This document shows, piece after piece, positions 40,804 through 48,497 of a DNA stretch of 64,000 nt; within the stretch, counting starts at the first letter, position 1; each line of letters starts with the position of its first letter. Where the stretch lies: positions 1 to 64,000 of the forward strand of contig NZ_CP125640.1 of the NCBI RefSeq assembly GCF_030053155.1, given 5' to 3'. This stretch comes from Rhizobium sp. BT03 (lineage in GTDB: Bacteria > Pseudomonadota > Alphaproteobacteria > Rhizobiales > Rhizobiaceae). Below the pieces are notes generated by a model. The model saw only the letters and a program-made list of their open reading frames with translations, was not told the DNA's origin and did not search any database. Made by a program: the position numbers and the translations under genes.

Positions 40804-41703
40804 ATGAGCCTTCCCTTTCGCCGTCCCATTCCGCTGCTTGACAACGATGTGCTGCGCACCTTCGTCGCCATCGCCGAGACAGGCAATTTTTCGACCGCCG
40901 CGGAGGCGGTCTTCCGAACGCCGTCGGCAGTGTCGATGCAGATCAAGAAGCTTGAGGAACAGCTGGGCGCGACGCTGTTTCTGCGCGACGCCCGCTCGGT
41001 ATCGCTGACGCGCCACGGCGAAATGCTGCTGTCCTATGCCCGCAACATCCTGGCACTGTCGAACGAGGCTGTGTCGCGCTTCATCATGCCGGAACTCAGC
41101 GGCGTCGTTCGGCTCGGCGCGCCGGAGGATATCGGCGAGCGGCTGCTGCCGAGCATCCTGAAGAGTTTCGCCGAGAGCTATCCCGGCATCATGGTCGACG
41201 TGACGATCGACATGAGCATCGGGCTGAAAAAGCGCATGGAGGAGCAGCGGCTCGACCTGGCCTTGATCAACTGTGCGACGCGGCCGTTCCCGACCGGCGG
41301 CGAGGTGGTGTTCCGCGAGCGGCTGGTCTGGGCCGGCGCCCGGTGCGGTTCGGCGCATCGCCGCGATCCGCTGCCGATCTCGATCTGGGAGGACGGCTGC
41401 ATCTGGCGCCAGGAGGCGCTCTCGCAGCTCGAACGCAACAAGCGGCATTATCGCGTCGCCTATCTCAGCGGCCACACCATGGCGCAGCGCGCCGCCGTGC
41501 TCTCCGATCTCGCCATTGCGCCGCTGCCGCTCTCCTATGTCAACGAGGACATGGCGATCCTCGGCCCGCAGGAGGGCCTGCCGGAACTCGGCGCTTTCGA
41601 TATTCGCCTGCTGACTGCCTCGCAGGTGTCGGGGCCGATCGAGACGGTGGCCGACAGCATTCGCGGTGCCTTTGCCGAGAGAGCCAAGGCCGTCGCCGCC
41701 TGA
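40804..41703 (+). CDS. LysR family transcriptional regulator
   Basis: The 299-residue protein has a LysR helix-turn-helix near the N-terminus (GNFSTAAEAVFRTPSAVSMQ) and an effector domain opening with GVVRLGAPEDIGERLLPSIL. It resembles the LrhA/HexA-like branch, judged from that phrase only. The ATG at 40804 follows the AT-rich upstream region; a start at 40702 would add 34 residues lacking family character. No divergent target gene is obvious, so its regulon is unknown. Confidence 0.85.
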   Translation: MSLPFRRPIPLLDNDVLRTFVAIAETGNFSTAAEAVFRTPSAVSMQIKKLEEQLGATLFLRDARSVSLTRHGEMLLSYARNILALSNEAVSRFIMPELSGVVRLGAPEDIGERLLPSILKSFAESYPGIMVDVTIDMSIGLKKRMEEQRLDLALINCATRPFPTGGEVVFRERLVWAGARCGSAHRRDPLPISIWEDGCIWRQEALSQLERNKRHYRVAYLSGHTMAQRAAVLSDLAIAPLPLSYVNEDMAILGPQEGLPELGAFDIRLLTASQVSGPIETVADSIRGAFAERAKAVAA

Positions 41704-41720
41704 GGATGTCTTTCAGCCGT

Positions 41721-41745
41721 TGAACCTTTTGTCCCCTTGTGCGTT
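41721..41745 (+). promoter_or_regulatory. Possible sigma-EcfG promoter before entericidin
   Basis: TGAAC (41721-41725), 16 bp, CGTT (41742-41745) differs from the GGAAC consensus at one base. It lies 58 bp before the entericidin start. A perfect dyad, CGAACGGCA-TAAG-TGCCGTTCG (41753-41774), follows in the leader. Confidence 0.5.
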
Positions 41746-41802
41746 ATCGGCGCGAACGGCATAAGTGCCGTTCGGGGTTGATTTCAAACAAGGATATTCG
41801 AA

Positions 41803-41958
41803 ATGACGACAACGGCCAAAATTGCCGCAGCCTTGATGGTTCTTCTTGCCCTTTCCTCCTGCGGCAATACGATCCGCGGCATGGGGAAGGATACGGCGAA
41901 CGCCGTCAACGCCACCCAGGACGCCGGCCGCTCGGTTGACCGCGCCGCAAAGAAGTAA
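41803..41958 (+). CDS. Entericidin A/B-like small lipoprotein
   Basis: A 51-residue gene: signal sequence MTTTAKIAAALMVLLALSSC with a lipobox (LSSC, lipid-modified Cys20), then GNTIRGMGKDTANAV and a short helical tail ending RAAKK. This is the entericidin family, short membrane lipoproteins tied to stationary phase and general stress; in Enterobacteria the pair acts as toxin and antidote. Only one copy is here. The possible EcfG promoter upstream agrees with stress control. Confidence 0.85.
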   Translation: MTTTAKIAAALMVLLALSSCGNTIRGMGKDTANAVNATQDAGRSVDRAAKK

Positions 41959-42037
41959 CGACCGTTCGGATTCCTTCGGGGGATCGCCGGATCGATTAAT
42001 TGACCGGGGCCGGATCACATGATGATCGTGGGCCGGA

Positions 42038-42388
42038 TCAAGGGTTGACCGGGGGATAAGCCTTTTCCAGCCCGCCGGATCGGTCAAGACCGGTCCGGAA
42101 GGCCCGGTAGGCAGGATGCTGGCTTGAGCGGGCAGTTTCCATCAGGCGGATCTGCAGCCGATCCGGCGCTTGGGCTCCGAGCCATACTCCGAGGTTTTCG
42201 AGCTTCAGCGAATTCAGGAAACGCGAACCGGCTGCCAGATCGAGATGGCGGCGCAGCCCGTCAAGCAGGTTGTCGTCCTGAGCGGCATTTTCCATGAGCA
42301 GCGTCAGATATGATTTGTCCGTCTCCGACAGCGCGGCGAGCTTTTCCGCAACGGTATCGCGGTCGGGAAAGGGAACGTTGCCTGTCAT
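42038..42388 (-). CDS. Hypothetical protein
   Basis: The 116-residue product is helical and soluble, with DKSYLTLLMENAAQDDNLLDGL and LENLGVWLGAQ. No family is recognised. It lies 33 bp beyond the betaine-type binding protein gene on the same strand and may be co-transcribed with it. Confidence 0.55.
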   Translation of the reverse strand: MTGNVPFPDRDTVAEKLAALSETDKSYLTLLMENAAQDDNLLDGLRRHLDLAAGSRFLNSLKLENLGVWLGAQAPDRLQIRLMETARSSQHPAYRAFRTGLDRSGGLEKAYPPVNP

Positions 42389-42421
42389 CTCGAATCGTCC
42401 ATGCTTGATGGTGTTTTTGCG

Positions 42422-43417
42422 TTATAAGTTCGCCTTGACCTTTTCGGCTACATCGGCGGGAACCCATTTCATCCATAGTCCCTCGTAATTGCGAAGGAAA
42501 TGGATCGCGGCATTCTCGTTGCTTTCGCGGTTTTCGTCCTGCCAGGCCAGCACCTGGTTGATCGTCTGATTGTCCCATTTGCGGGTTTTGAGATAGGTGG
42601 TGACAGGTCCGGCACGGCTGGCAAAAGATCTCGTCATCAAGGTGAAGGCGCGCGAGACCGGGTAGGAATTGAGTTGTGGCCTGATGCAGCCGGCAACCGC
42701 GGTGCAGCGGTCCCACTCGGCCTTGTTGTGGCCGACGCCGAAGCTCAGCCGCGTCATGTCGTATTTTCCGAGGACGGCGGTCGGCGCCCAGTAATAACCG
42801 AGCCAGCCGACCTTGTTGGCGAAGGCGTGGGCAATCGAGGCATCAAGCCGTTCGGGGCTGCCGGTTTCGACGAGTTCGAAGCCCTTTTTGTCCGCGGCAA
42901 GCGCCTTGAACAGGTTGGTGGTGGATATCTGGCAGCTCCAGTCGGCGGGACAATTGTAGACCGCGCCCTTCGACGCATCGTCCTCGGCGGGGAAGAGTTC
43001 GGGATGTTTCAACGCATCTTCGACCGACCGGATGTCGGGATTGGCGTCGGCGATGAATTTCGGGATCCACCAGCCCTCGACCGCGCCGTCGGCGAGGATT
43101 TCGGCTCCCTGCACCAGCCGTCCGGCGTTGACGGCCTGATCGAGCAAAGCCCTGACGGAATTGATCCAATATTCCGAGGCGATGTCTGGGGTACCTTTCT
43201 CGTTCATCGAGGCGAAAGTCGGCAGCGTGTCGCCGTCGACAATGGTGACGGAGCAGCCGTAACCCTTTTCCAGGATGATCTTGTCGAAATTCGCCGCAAT
43301 GCCGGCCGAGGCCCATTTCATCTCGGCGATCGAAACCTTGCCGCATTCTGCGGCTTCGGCCGGCACGACGGCAGAAAGAGCCGCGGCAAAGACGGCCGGA
43401 ATCAGAAACGTCTTCAT
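42422..43417 (-). CDS. Glycine betaine/proline-type ABC substrate-binding protein
   Basis: The 331-residue protein has a signal peptide (MKTFLIPAVFAAALSAVVPA) and an OpuAC-type domain: EMKWASAGIAANFDKIILEKG near the N-terminus, the DIASEYWINSV segment and GWLGYYWAPTAVLGKYD later. It should bind quaternary amines in the periplasm. No permease or ATPase gene is next to it, so it is an orphan receptor that shares a transporter or has another role. The ATG at 43417 is preferred because GGGGA lies 6 bp upstream; 43423 would leave no spacing. Confidence 0.82.
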   Translation of the reverse strand: MKTFLIPAVFAAALSAVVPAEAAECGKVSIAEMKWASAGIAANFDKIILEKGYGCSVTIVDGDTLPTFASMNEKGTPDIASEYWINSVRALLDQAVNAGRLVQGAEILADGAVEGWWIPKFIADANPDIRSVEDALKHPELFPAEDDASKGAVYNCPADWSCQISTTNLFKALAADKKGFELVETGSPERLDASIAHAFANKVGWLGYYWAPTAVLGKYDMTRLSFGVGHNKAEWDRCTAVAGCIRPQLNSYPVSRAFTLMTRSFASRAGPVTTYLKTRKWDNQTINQVLAWQDENRESNENAAIHFLRNYEGLWMKWVPADVAEKVKANL

Positions 43418-43889
43418 CGTCATTCCCCGAATTCTTCTTTACAGCGCTGCGTCTTTTGAGACGCGCTAAGGAGGCTGTGATGCTTTGAATTTACGGACGC
43501 ACGCCGGGGCAGAAAATCAGCGACAAGTTCCTCCGGCGCCCGAAAGGAAATGCCTTGCGGGCGATGCCGCGACAGACATTTCCGGTTCACGGGTGCCTTC
43601 GTCCTTGCGGCTCCGGCAGCTTATCGCAGGTCATGGCTCGAAAATGGCGTTTTAGGGAAGCCTACGCGTTCGCGCGCAGAAATCAACCATCTTCTGCTGA
43701 TAGTTGTAAGACTAAATGATTGAATTCCAATAATTTATCTCAATATCCCGAAAATGGCGCCTTTGAGCGCGCTGCACGCTCTTGGCGATCGCCAGCGGAT
43801 CTTCGGCAGAAATTTCGGCGAGAACGTCAAAAAAGATCAAAATTAACATTTGCGTAAGTCTTCAATAACTCTCCGGTAAGAATGTGCCG
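43418..43889. other. Intergenic region upstream of the hairpin cluster
   Basis: About 470 bp between the divergent binding-protein gene and the hairpin cluster. It contains a small dyad, GCGTCT-TTTG-AGACGC (43448-43463), and a locally AT-rich stretch at 43690-43850 that could carry promoters. No ORF or known RNA is recognised. Confidence 0.4.
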
Positions 43890-44035
43890 TTATCAGTTGG
43901 GTCGTGGCGGCAATGACCGCCGCTTCTCCGGTTTAGGTAGTGCGTACCGGAGAAAGCGAGCTTCGCCGTGTAGGGGCGAAGACGCCTGAGTTTTCGGCAA
44001 ACCGCGCAGAGCCAAGGCCATGCGCGGTTTTCGCG
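43890..44035 (+). ncRNA. Hairpin cluster ending in a terminator-like stem upstream of cobQ
   Basis: Four stems follow each other: GGCGG/CCGCC (43906-43921), TTCTCCGGT/ACCGGAGAA (43924-43954), CTTCGCC/GGCGAAG (43961-43981) and AAACCGCGC/GCGCGGTTT running into T (43999-44031). The flanking genes diverge, so a plus-strand transcript must start inside this gap. It is either a small RNA or a leader that can terminate ahead of cobQ, 82 bp downstream. I searched it for the B12-box and other cobalamin-riboswitch cores and found none. Boundaries are approximate. Confidence 0.5.
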
Positions 44036-44112
44036 TTTTCGCGAAAATGTCGCAACTCTTGACCCGGGATCGGCGGCCATTGTAGGCCTCGCCTCAACGA
44101 AAGGCGGCCGCC

Positions 44113-45588
44113 ATGGCAAGAGCAATCATGCTGCAGGGAACCGGCTCGGATGTCGGTAAGACGGTGCTGGTCGCGGGGCTCTGCCGGCTGGCGGCCAATC
44201 GCGGGCTGACAGTCCGGCCGTTCAAGCCGCAGAACATGTCGAACAATGCGGCGGTCGCCGATGACGGCGGCGAGATCGGCCGGGCGCAGTGGCTGCAGTC
44301 GCTGGCCGCCCGCACGCCGTCCTCGGTGCACATGAACCCGGTGCTGCTCAAGCCGCAATCGGAAAACGGCAGCCAAATCATCGTGCAGGGCAGGGTGTTC
44401 GGGCAGGCGAAGGGGCGCGACTATCAACGGCTGAAACCGCAACTGCTCGGCGCCGTGCTCGAGAGTTTCGAAAAAGTGGCCGCCGATGCCGACCTCGTTA
44501 TCGTTGAGGGTGCGGGTTCGCCGGCCGAGATCAATCTCAGGGCCGGCGATATCGCCAATATGGGTTTTGCGACGCGGGCCGGCGTGCCTGTCGTGCTCGT
44601 CGGCGATATCGACCGCGGCGGCGTCATCGCCTCGCTGGTCGGCACGCATGCGATCCTCGACGATGCCGACCGGGCGATGATTGCGGGCTATATCATCAAC
44701 AAGTTCCGCGGCGACATTTCGCTGTTTGACGACGGTATCCGCGCCATCGAAGGCTTTACCGGCTGGCCGTGTTTCGGCGTTGTGCCCTGGCTTCCGGCTG
44801 CCGCGCGCCTACCGGCCGAAGATTCGGTCGTGCTCGAACGGTTGGCGAAGGGCGGGACGGGCGCGCTGAAGGTCGCCGTGCCGGTGCTGCCGCGCATCGC
44901 CAATTTCGACGATCTCGACCCGCTGCGGAGCGAGCCGGATGTCGAGCTGGTCTTCGTCAGATCCGGCGAGCGGCTGCCTGCCGATGCGAGCCTCGTCGTC
45001 CTTCCCGGCTCGAAATCGACGATATCGGATCTCGCCGATTTCAGGGCTGAAGGCTGGGACCGCGATCTCCAAGCACATATCAGGCGCGGCGGCCGGGTGA
45101 TCGGCATTTGCGGCGGTTACCAGATGCTCGGCCGCACGGTGCACGACCCGCTCGGTATCGAGGGTGGGACGCGCGAGACGCCGGGGCTTGCGCTTCTCGA
45201 CGTCGAGACCGAGATGGCGCCTGAAAAAACTGTGCGCAACAGCCATGCCCGCTCGACCGAATATGATGTGCCGCTTGCCGGTTATCAGATCCATCTCGGC
45301 ATCACCCGCGGCCCGGATTGCGATAGACCTTCGGCGATTATCGATGGCGCGCCCGACGGGGCGCTTTCGGCCGACGGCCGGATCATAGGCACCTATCTGC
45401 ACGGGCTCTTCGGCAGCGACGCCTATCGCGCCCGGCTGCTGCAAAGCTTTGGGCTCTCGGGCGAGCAGAAGAATTACCGCGAGAGCGTCGAGCGGGCGCT
45501 GGATGAGGTCGCGAGCGACCTGGAGAAGCATCTCGATGCGCGCTGGCTTGCCGGGTTGCTCGGCTGCCCCTTTCCAGCGTCGTGCTAG
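44113..45588 (+). CDS. cobQ: Adenosylcobyric acid synthase, glutamine-hydrolysing
   Basis: The 491-residue protein has the CobQ layout: an N-terminal dethiobiotin-synthetase-like ATP domain (LQGTGSDVGKTVLVAGL, then FKPQNMSNNA), and a class I glutamine-amidotransferase-like domain with RVIGICGGYQMLGRTV (nucleophile Cys) and GTYLHGLF. It amidates four side chains (b, d, e, g) of adenosylcobyrinic acid a,c-diamide. It is 5.6 kb away from the main cob operon, without operon partners, and behind the hairpin cluster rather than the B12 riboswitch. Confidence 0.95.
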   Translation: MARAIMLQGTGSDVGKTVLVAGLCRLAANRGLTVRPFKPQNMSNNAAVADDGGEIGRAQWLQSLAARTPSSVHMNPVLLKPQSENGSQIIVQGRVFGQAKGRDYQRLKPQLLGAVLESFEKVAADADLVIVEGAGSPAEINLRAGDIANMGFATRAGVPVVLVGDIDRGGVIASLVGTHAILDDADRAMIAGYIINKFRGDISLFDDGIRAIEGFTGWPCFGVVPWLPAAARLPAEDSVVLERLAKGGTGALKVAVPVLPRIANFDDLDPLRSEPDVELVFVRSGERLPADASLVVLPGSKSTISDLADFRAEGWDRDLQAHIRRGGRVIGICGGYQMLGRTVHDPLGIEGGTRETPGLALLDVETEMAPEKTVRNSHARSTEYDVPLAGYQIHLGITRGPDCDRPSAIIDGAPDGALSADGRIIGTYLHGLFGSDAYRARLLQSFGLSGEQKNYRESVERALDEVASDLEKHLDARWLAGLLGCPFPASC

Positions 45589-45645
45589 TAGCGCTTGCCG
45601 TGAGAATTCGACGGCTTAGCGAACGCACATAACCTGATCGAAAAA

Positions 45646-46215
45646 TTATCTCGTCGGAAGCGCTTGTTCCAGAACCGCGGCCAAATCCTCTCTCTGCATC
45701 TTTATGGGGGGTGTCTCGGTGAGTGCGGAAAGAGTAAGATTGATAACTGCAAGCGCATAATCACAGTATAAGCTTGATGGATCATTTTTATATCTGATAT
45801 CTGCTAAGCAGTGCGATACTCGATCATCCTTGAGCTCGGATCGAGCTACGCCAACAACGGTCCGAATGTTGTCGATCACCTGCTGCGTTTGGGGAGGGGA
45901 TTGAACATGCACCCGTGTTCCGTTTCTTGCTTGGGTGAGCTTGCTTACAATCTCTTTGAAATCTGTTTTGTCTTGGTAGTCGCGAGCGGCAACTTTCGCC
46001 TTCTTTTGTGTGAACAAGATCAGCCATCGCGTAGAACTACAAGCAGGGGAGTCCAGCCCATCACGTGCCAGGATTGCCGTGTAGCATGCTTCGATCTCGC
46101 CTCCCTTTCCCGCTATAAGTGTCGCGAAGTAAGGTGGCAGGGCCTCGTTCTCCGCGGCGTTCACAGCCGTTGCAAGCAGCGCGGATAGAGCAGTGATGAG
46201 CAATCCAGATTTCAT
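45646..46215 (-). CDS. Secreted hypothetical protein of atypical composition
   Basis: The 189-residue product has a signal peptide (MKSGLLITALSALLATAVNA) and a mature part with several cysteines (EACYTAIL, SPACSST, HCLADIRY, LYCDYALA) that suggest disulphides. No family is recognised. Base composition is clearly lower in GC than in the neighbours and codon choice is less biased, which suggests recent gain. The ATG at 46215 follows GGGTGGAG; a longer frame would hide the signal peptide. Confidence 0.65.
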   Translation of the reverse strand: MKSGLLITALSALLATAVNAAENEALPPYFATLIAGKGGEIEACYTAILARDGLDSPACSSTRWLILFTQKKAKVAARDYQDKTDFKEIVSKLTQARNGTRVHVQSPPQTQQVIDNIRTVVGVARSELKDDRVSHCLADIRYKNDPSSLYCDYALAVINLTLSALTETPPIKMQREDLAAVLEQALPTR

Positions 46216-46368
46216 TCTCCACCCTCTGTGATTTCGGAACCGTTTCACATACCGCAAGTCAACAGATCTCAGCTTCCCGTGTAACATCAACCGTCGGTGT
46301 GCTATTGTCAAATTAGTTGACTGAGTCCATTAATTGTCGCGACGGGCCCTTTGAGAGCGACGAAAACC

Positions 46369-47139
46369 ATGAGCGTACTGGATAGATTTTCACTGGCAGG
46401 TCAGGTGGCGCTGGTGACCGGCGGTGGCCGTGGTCTGGGCTTCGAGATGGCGCGCGCCCTTGCGGAGGCCGGCGCCCATGTCATCGTGACTGGGCGTACG
46501 GCGGCGACGCTGGAAGATGCGGTAAACATCATTCGTGCCGCGGGCGGCACGGCGGAGGCGGCCGCCTTCGATATCGCCGACCGCGAAGCGCAGCGTGCTG
46601 TGATGGCCGATATCGACCACAGCCACGGCCGCCTCGATATTCTGATCAACAATGTCGGCGCCCGCGACAGACGGCCGTTGGCCGAATTCGACGATGACGC
46701 AATCATCGAGCTGCTGCGCACCGATCTGGCCGCGGCGATGATGCTTTCGCGGGACGCCGCCGTGCTGATGAAGCGGCGCAATCACGGCCGCCTGATCGCG
46801 GTGACCTCGATCAGCGGCCATGTCGTCATGCCCGGTGACTGCGTCTATCCGGCAGCCAAGCAGGGCCTGACCGGCCTGATGCGCGGTATGGCGGTCGAAT
46901 TCGGCCCGTACGGCATCACCAGCAACGCGATTGCGCCCGGCTGGTTCGCCACCGAGACGAACGCCGCGATGGCCGCGAACGAGGAATTGATGCCCTTCGT
47001 GCGCCAGCGCATTCCCGTCCAGCGCTGGGGACGCCCGGACGAGATCGCCGGCGCGGCGCTGTTTCTTGCAAGCGGCGCCGCCGCCTTCGTCAACGGCCAT
47101 GTGTTGACCGTCGACGGCGGCATGACGGTCAGGATGTGA
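46369..47139 (+). CDS. Short-chain dehydrogenase/reductase
   Basis: The 256-residue classical SDR has TGGGRGLG for NAD(P) binding (residues 18-25), NNVG, catalytic Ser in SISGH, and YPAAK. The end VNGHVLTVDGGM is also standard. It resembles gluconate 5-dehydrogenase-type enzymes, but substrate prediction from SDR sequence is unreliable. The start at 46369 (MSVLDRFSL) fits the family better than an ATG-like codon six residues earlier. Confidence 0.88.
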   Translation: MSVLDRFSLAGQVALVTGGGRGLGFEMARALAEAGAHVIVTGRTAATLEDAVNIIRAAGGTAEAAAFDIADREAQRAVMADIDHSHGRLDILINNVGARDRRPLAEFDDDAIIELLRTDLAAAMMLSRDAAVLMKRRNHGRLIAVTSISGHVVMPGDCVYPAAKQGLTGLMRGMAVEFGPYGITSNAIAPGWFATETNAAMAANEELMPFVRQRIPVQRWGRPDEIAGAALFLASGAAAFVNGHVLTVDGGMTVRM

Positions 47140-47317
47140 GGATGATACCCGCCGGCGTTGTGTTGGCTTCGGATAAAAAGACTTGCCGTTGATCACGGCT
47201 GGAAATATCGGCTTGGCGCGACTATCAATTGATAGGGCGGCAGCCCGGTTCGGCACCGCCGCCCATTTGCCCGATTTGCCGTCATAAGATTGCGCTGGCT
47301 CATGTGGAGATTCGAAA

Positions 47318-48493
47318 ATTAGCGACCATATTCAGTGGCTTATCGAACAAGGAATCAAGGCCGAGCATATTGGCGACCTCATTGGGGAGCTGTGCGATCG
47401 GCTGATCGCCGATGGCTTTCCGATCTGGCGGGGCAGCATTGCGATGCCGTCCATTCATCCCATGTACGGCGGCGTTTCCGCCAATTTCGTGCGCGGCGGT
47501 GCCACCACCATCGAGAACGCCGAATATGGAACTGCGGCAGTGCTGAACTTTGAGAAGACGCCGATCTACTATCTGCTCGGCCGCGACGAGACGTCAGGGC
47601 GCTGGAACATTGCCAAAGGTGAGGGTGTCGACGACTATCCGCAGCTTGCGGAATTCGCGCTTGGCGGCGGCACGGATCACCTGGTCAGCCTGCTGGAGTT
47701 CCCGAAGGAGGCTGCGTTACGCGGTGTCAGCCTGTCGCTCACCAGCGACAGACCGGGTGGGTTCTCCGATGATCAATTGGCGACCGTCGCCAGGTTTTTC
47801 CCGGCGCTGGGGCTGGCTTGCTACCGCATCGCGGCTTCGAAAACCGCTGCGGATATCCTTGCCGTCTACACTGGCGCCAAGACGAGTGCACGCATTCTTG
47901 CGGGCGATATCCAGAGGGGAACGGGAGGCGCCATCAATGCTGCGATCCTGCTTGCCGACCTCAGAAACTTCACGGCGCTGACCGAGGTTTACCAGCCCGG
48001 TGAGATCGCCGGATTTCTGAACGAACATTTCGAGCTGATCGGCCGGCATGTCGAGGAAAGTTCCGGCGAGATTCTCAAATTCATGGGCGACAGCGTGCTG
48101 GCGATCTTTCCGACAGACGCCGAGGACCCGCAAAAGTCATGCATGTCCGCGCTGGTTTCCGCACGGAATATTCTGGAAGCGAACAAGGCCTTGAATCATC
48201 AGCGGACGGAGAATCGAGGCCCGGATATCGGCGTCGATGTCGTGCTGCATCTCGGCGAGGTGTTCTATGGAAACATCGGCGCGCGCGGCAGGCTTGACTT
48301 CACGGTGATCGGCAGCGCCGTCAACGAAGCCTCGCGGCTCGAGAAGCTCTGCGGCACGCTCGGGCACCATCTCCTGATGTCGGAGAGTTTCGCCGTCACC
48401 TGCGCGGTTGAGAGCGAATGTCTGGGATCCTTCGAATTGCGCGGTGTTTCTAAGGCGGTCAACGTTTTCAAGCCCGCCGAACCTCGTTCCTAG
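47318..48493 (+). CDS. Class III adenylate/guanylate cyclase with unclear start
   Basis: The C-terminal half is a class III cyclase domain: AILLADLRNFTALTE near residue 215 with the metal Asp, LKFMGDSVLAIFP with the second Asp, and FYGNIGARGRLDFTVIGSAVNEASRLE. The N-terminal half is the sensor-like domain common in rhizobial soluble cyclases. The first ATG in frame is 47444, but protein-like sequence continues upstream (HIQWLIEQGIK, then GDLIGELCDRLIADGFPIWR) to 47318 with no ATG, GTG or TTG. Either an ATT at 47318, 8 bp after GGAG, starts translation, or one A too many in AAAA (47315-47318) breaks a frame beginning at ATG 47302. Confidence 0.78.
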   Translation: MSDHIQWLIEQGIKAEHIGDLIGELCDRLIADGFPIWRGSIAMPSIHPMYGGVSANFVRGGATTIENAEYGTAAVLNFEKTPIYYLLGRDETSGRWNIAKGEGVDDYPQLAEFALGGGTDHLVSLLEFPKEAALRGVSLSLTSDRPGGFSDDQLATVARFFPALGLACYRIAASKTAADILAVYTGAKTSARILAGDIQRGTGGAINAAILLADLRNFTALTEVYQPGEIAGFLNEHFELIGRHVEESSGEILKFMGDSVLAIFPTDAEDPQKSCMSALVSARNILEANKALNHQRTENRGPDIGVDVVLHLGEVFYGNIGARGRLDFTVIGSAVNEASRLEKLCGTLGHHLLMSESFAVTCAVESECLGSFELRGVSKAVNVFKPAEPRS

Positions 48494-48497
48494 CGGT

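Noticed and set aside
43484..44112. Second cobalamin riboswitch before cobQ
   Set aside because: No B12 box, no GCCACTGG and no AAGGGAA-type core. The hairpins there are of another kind.
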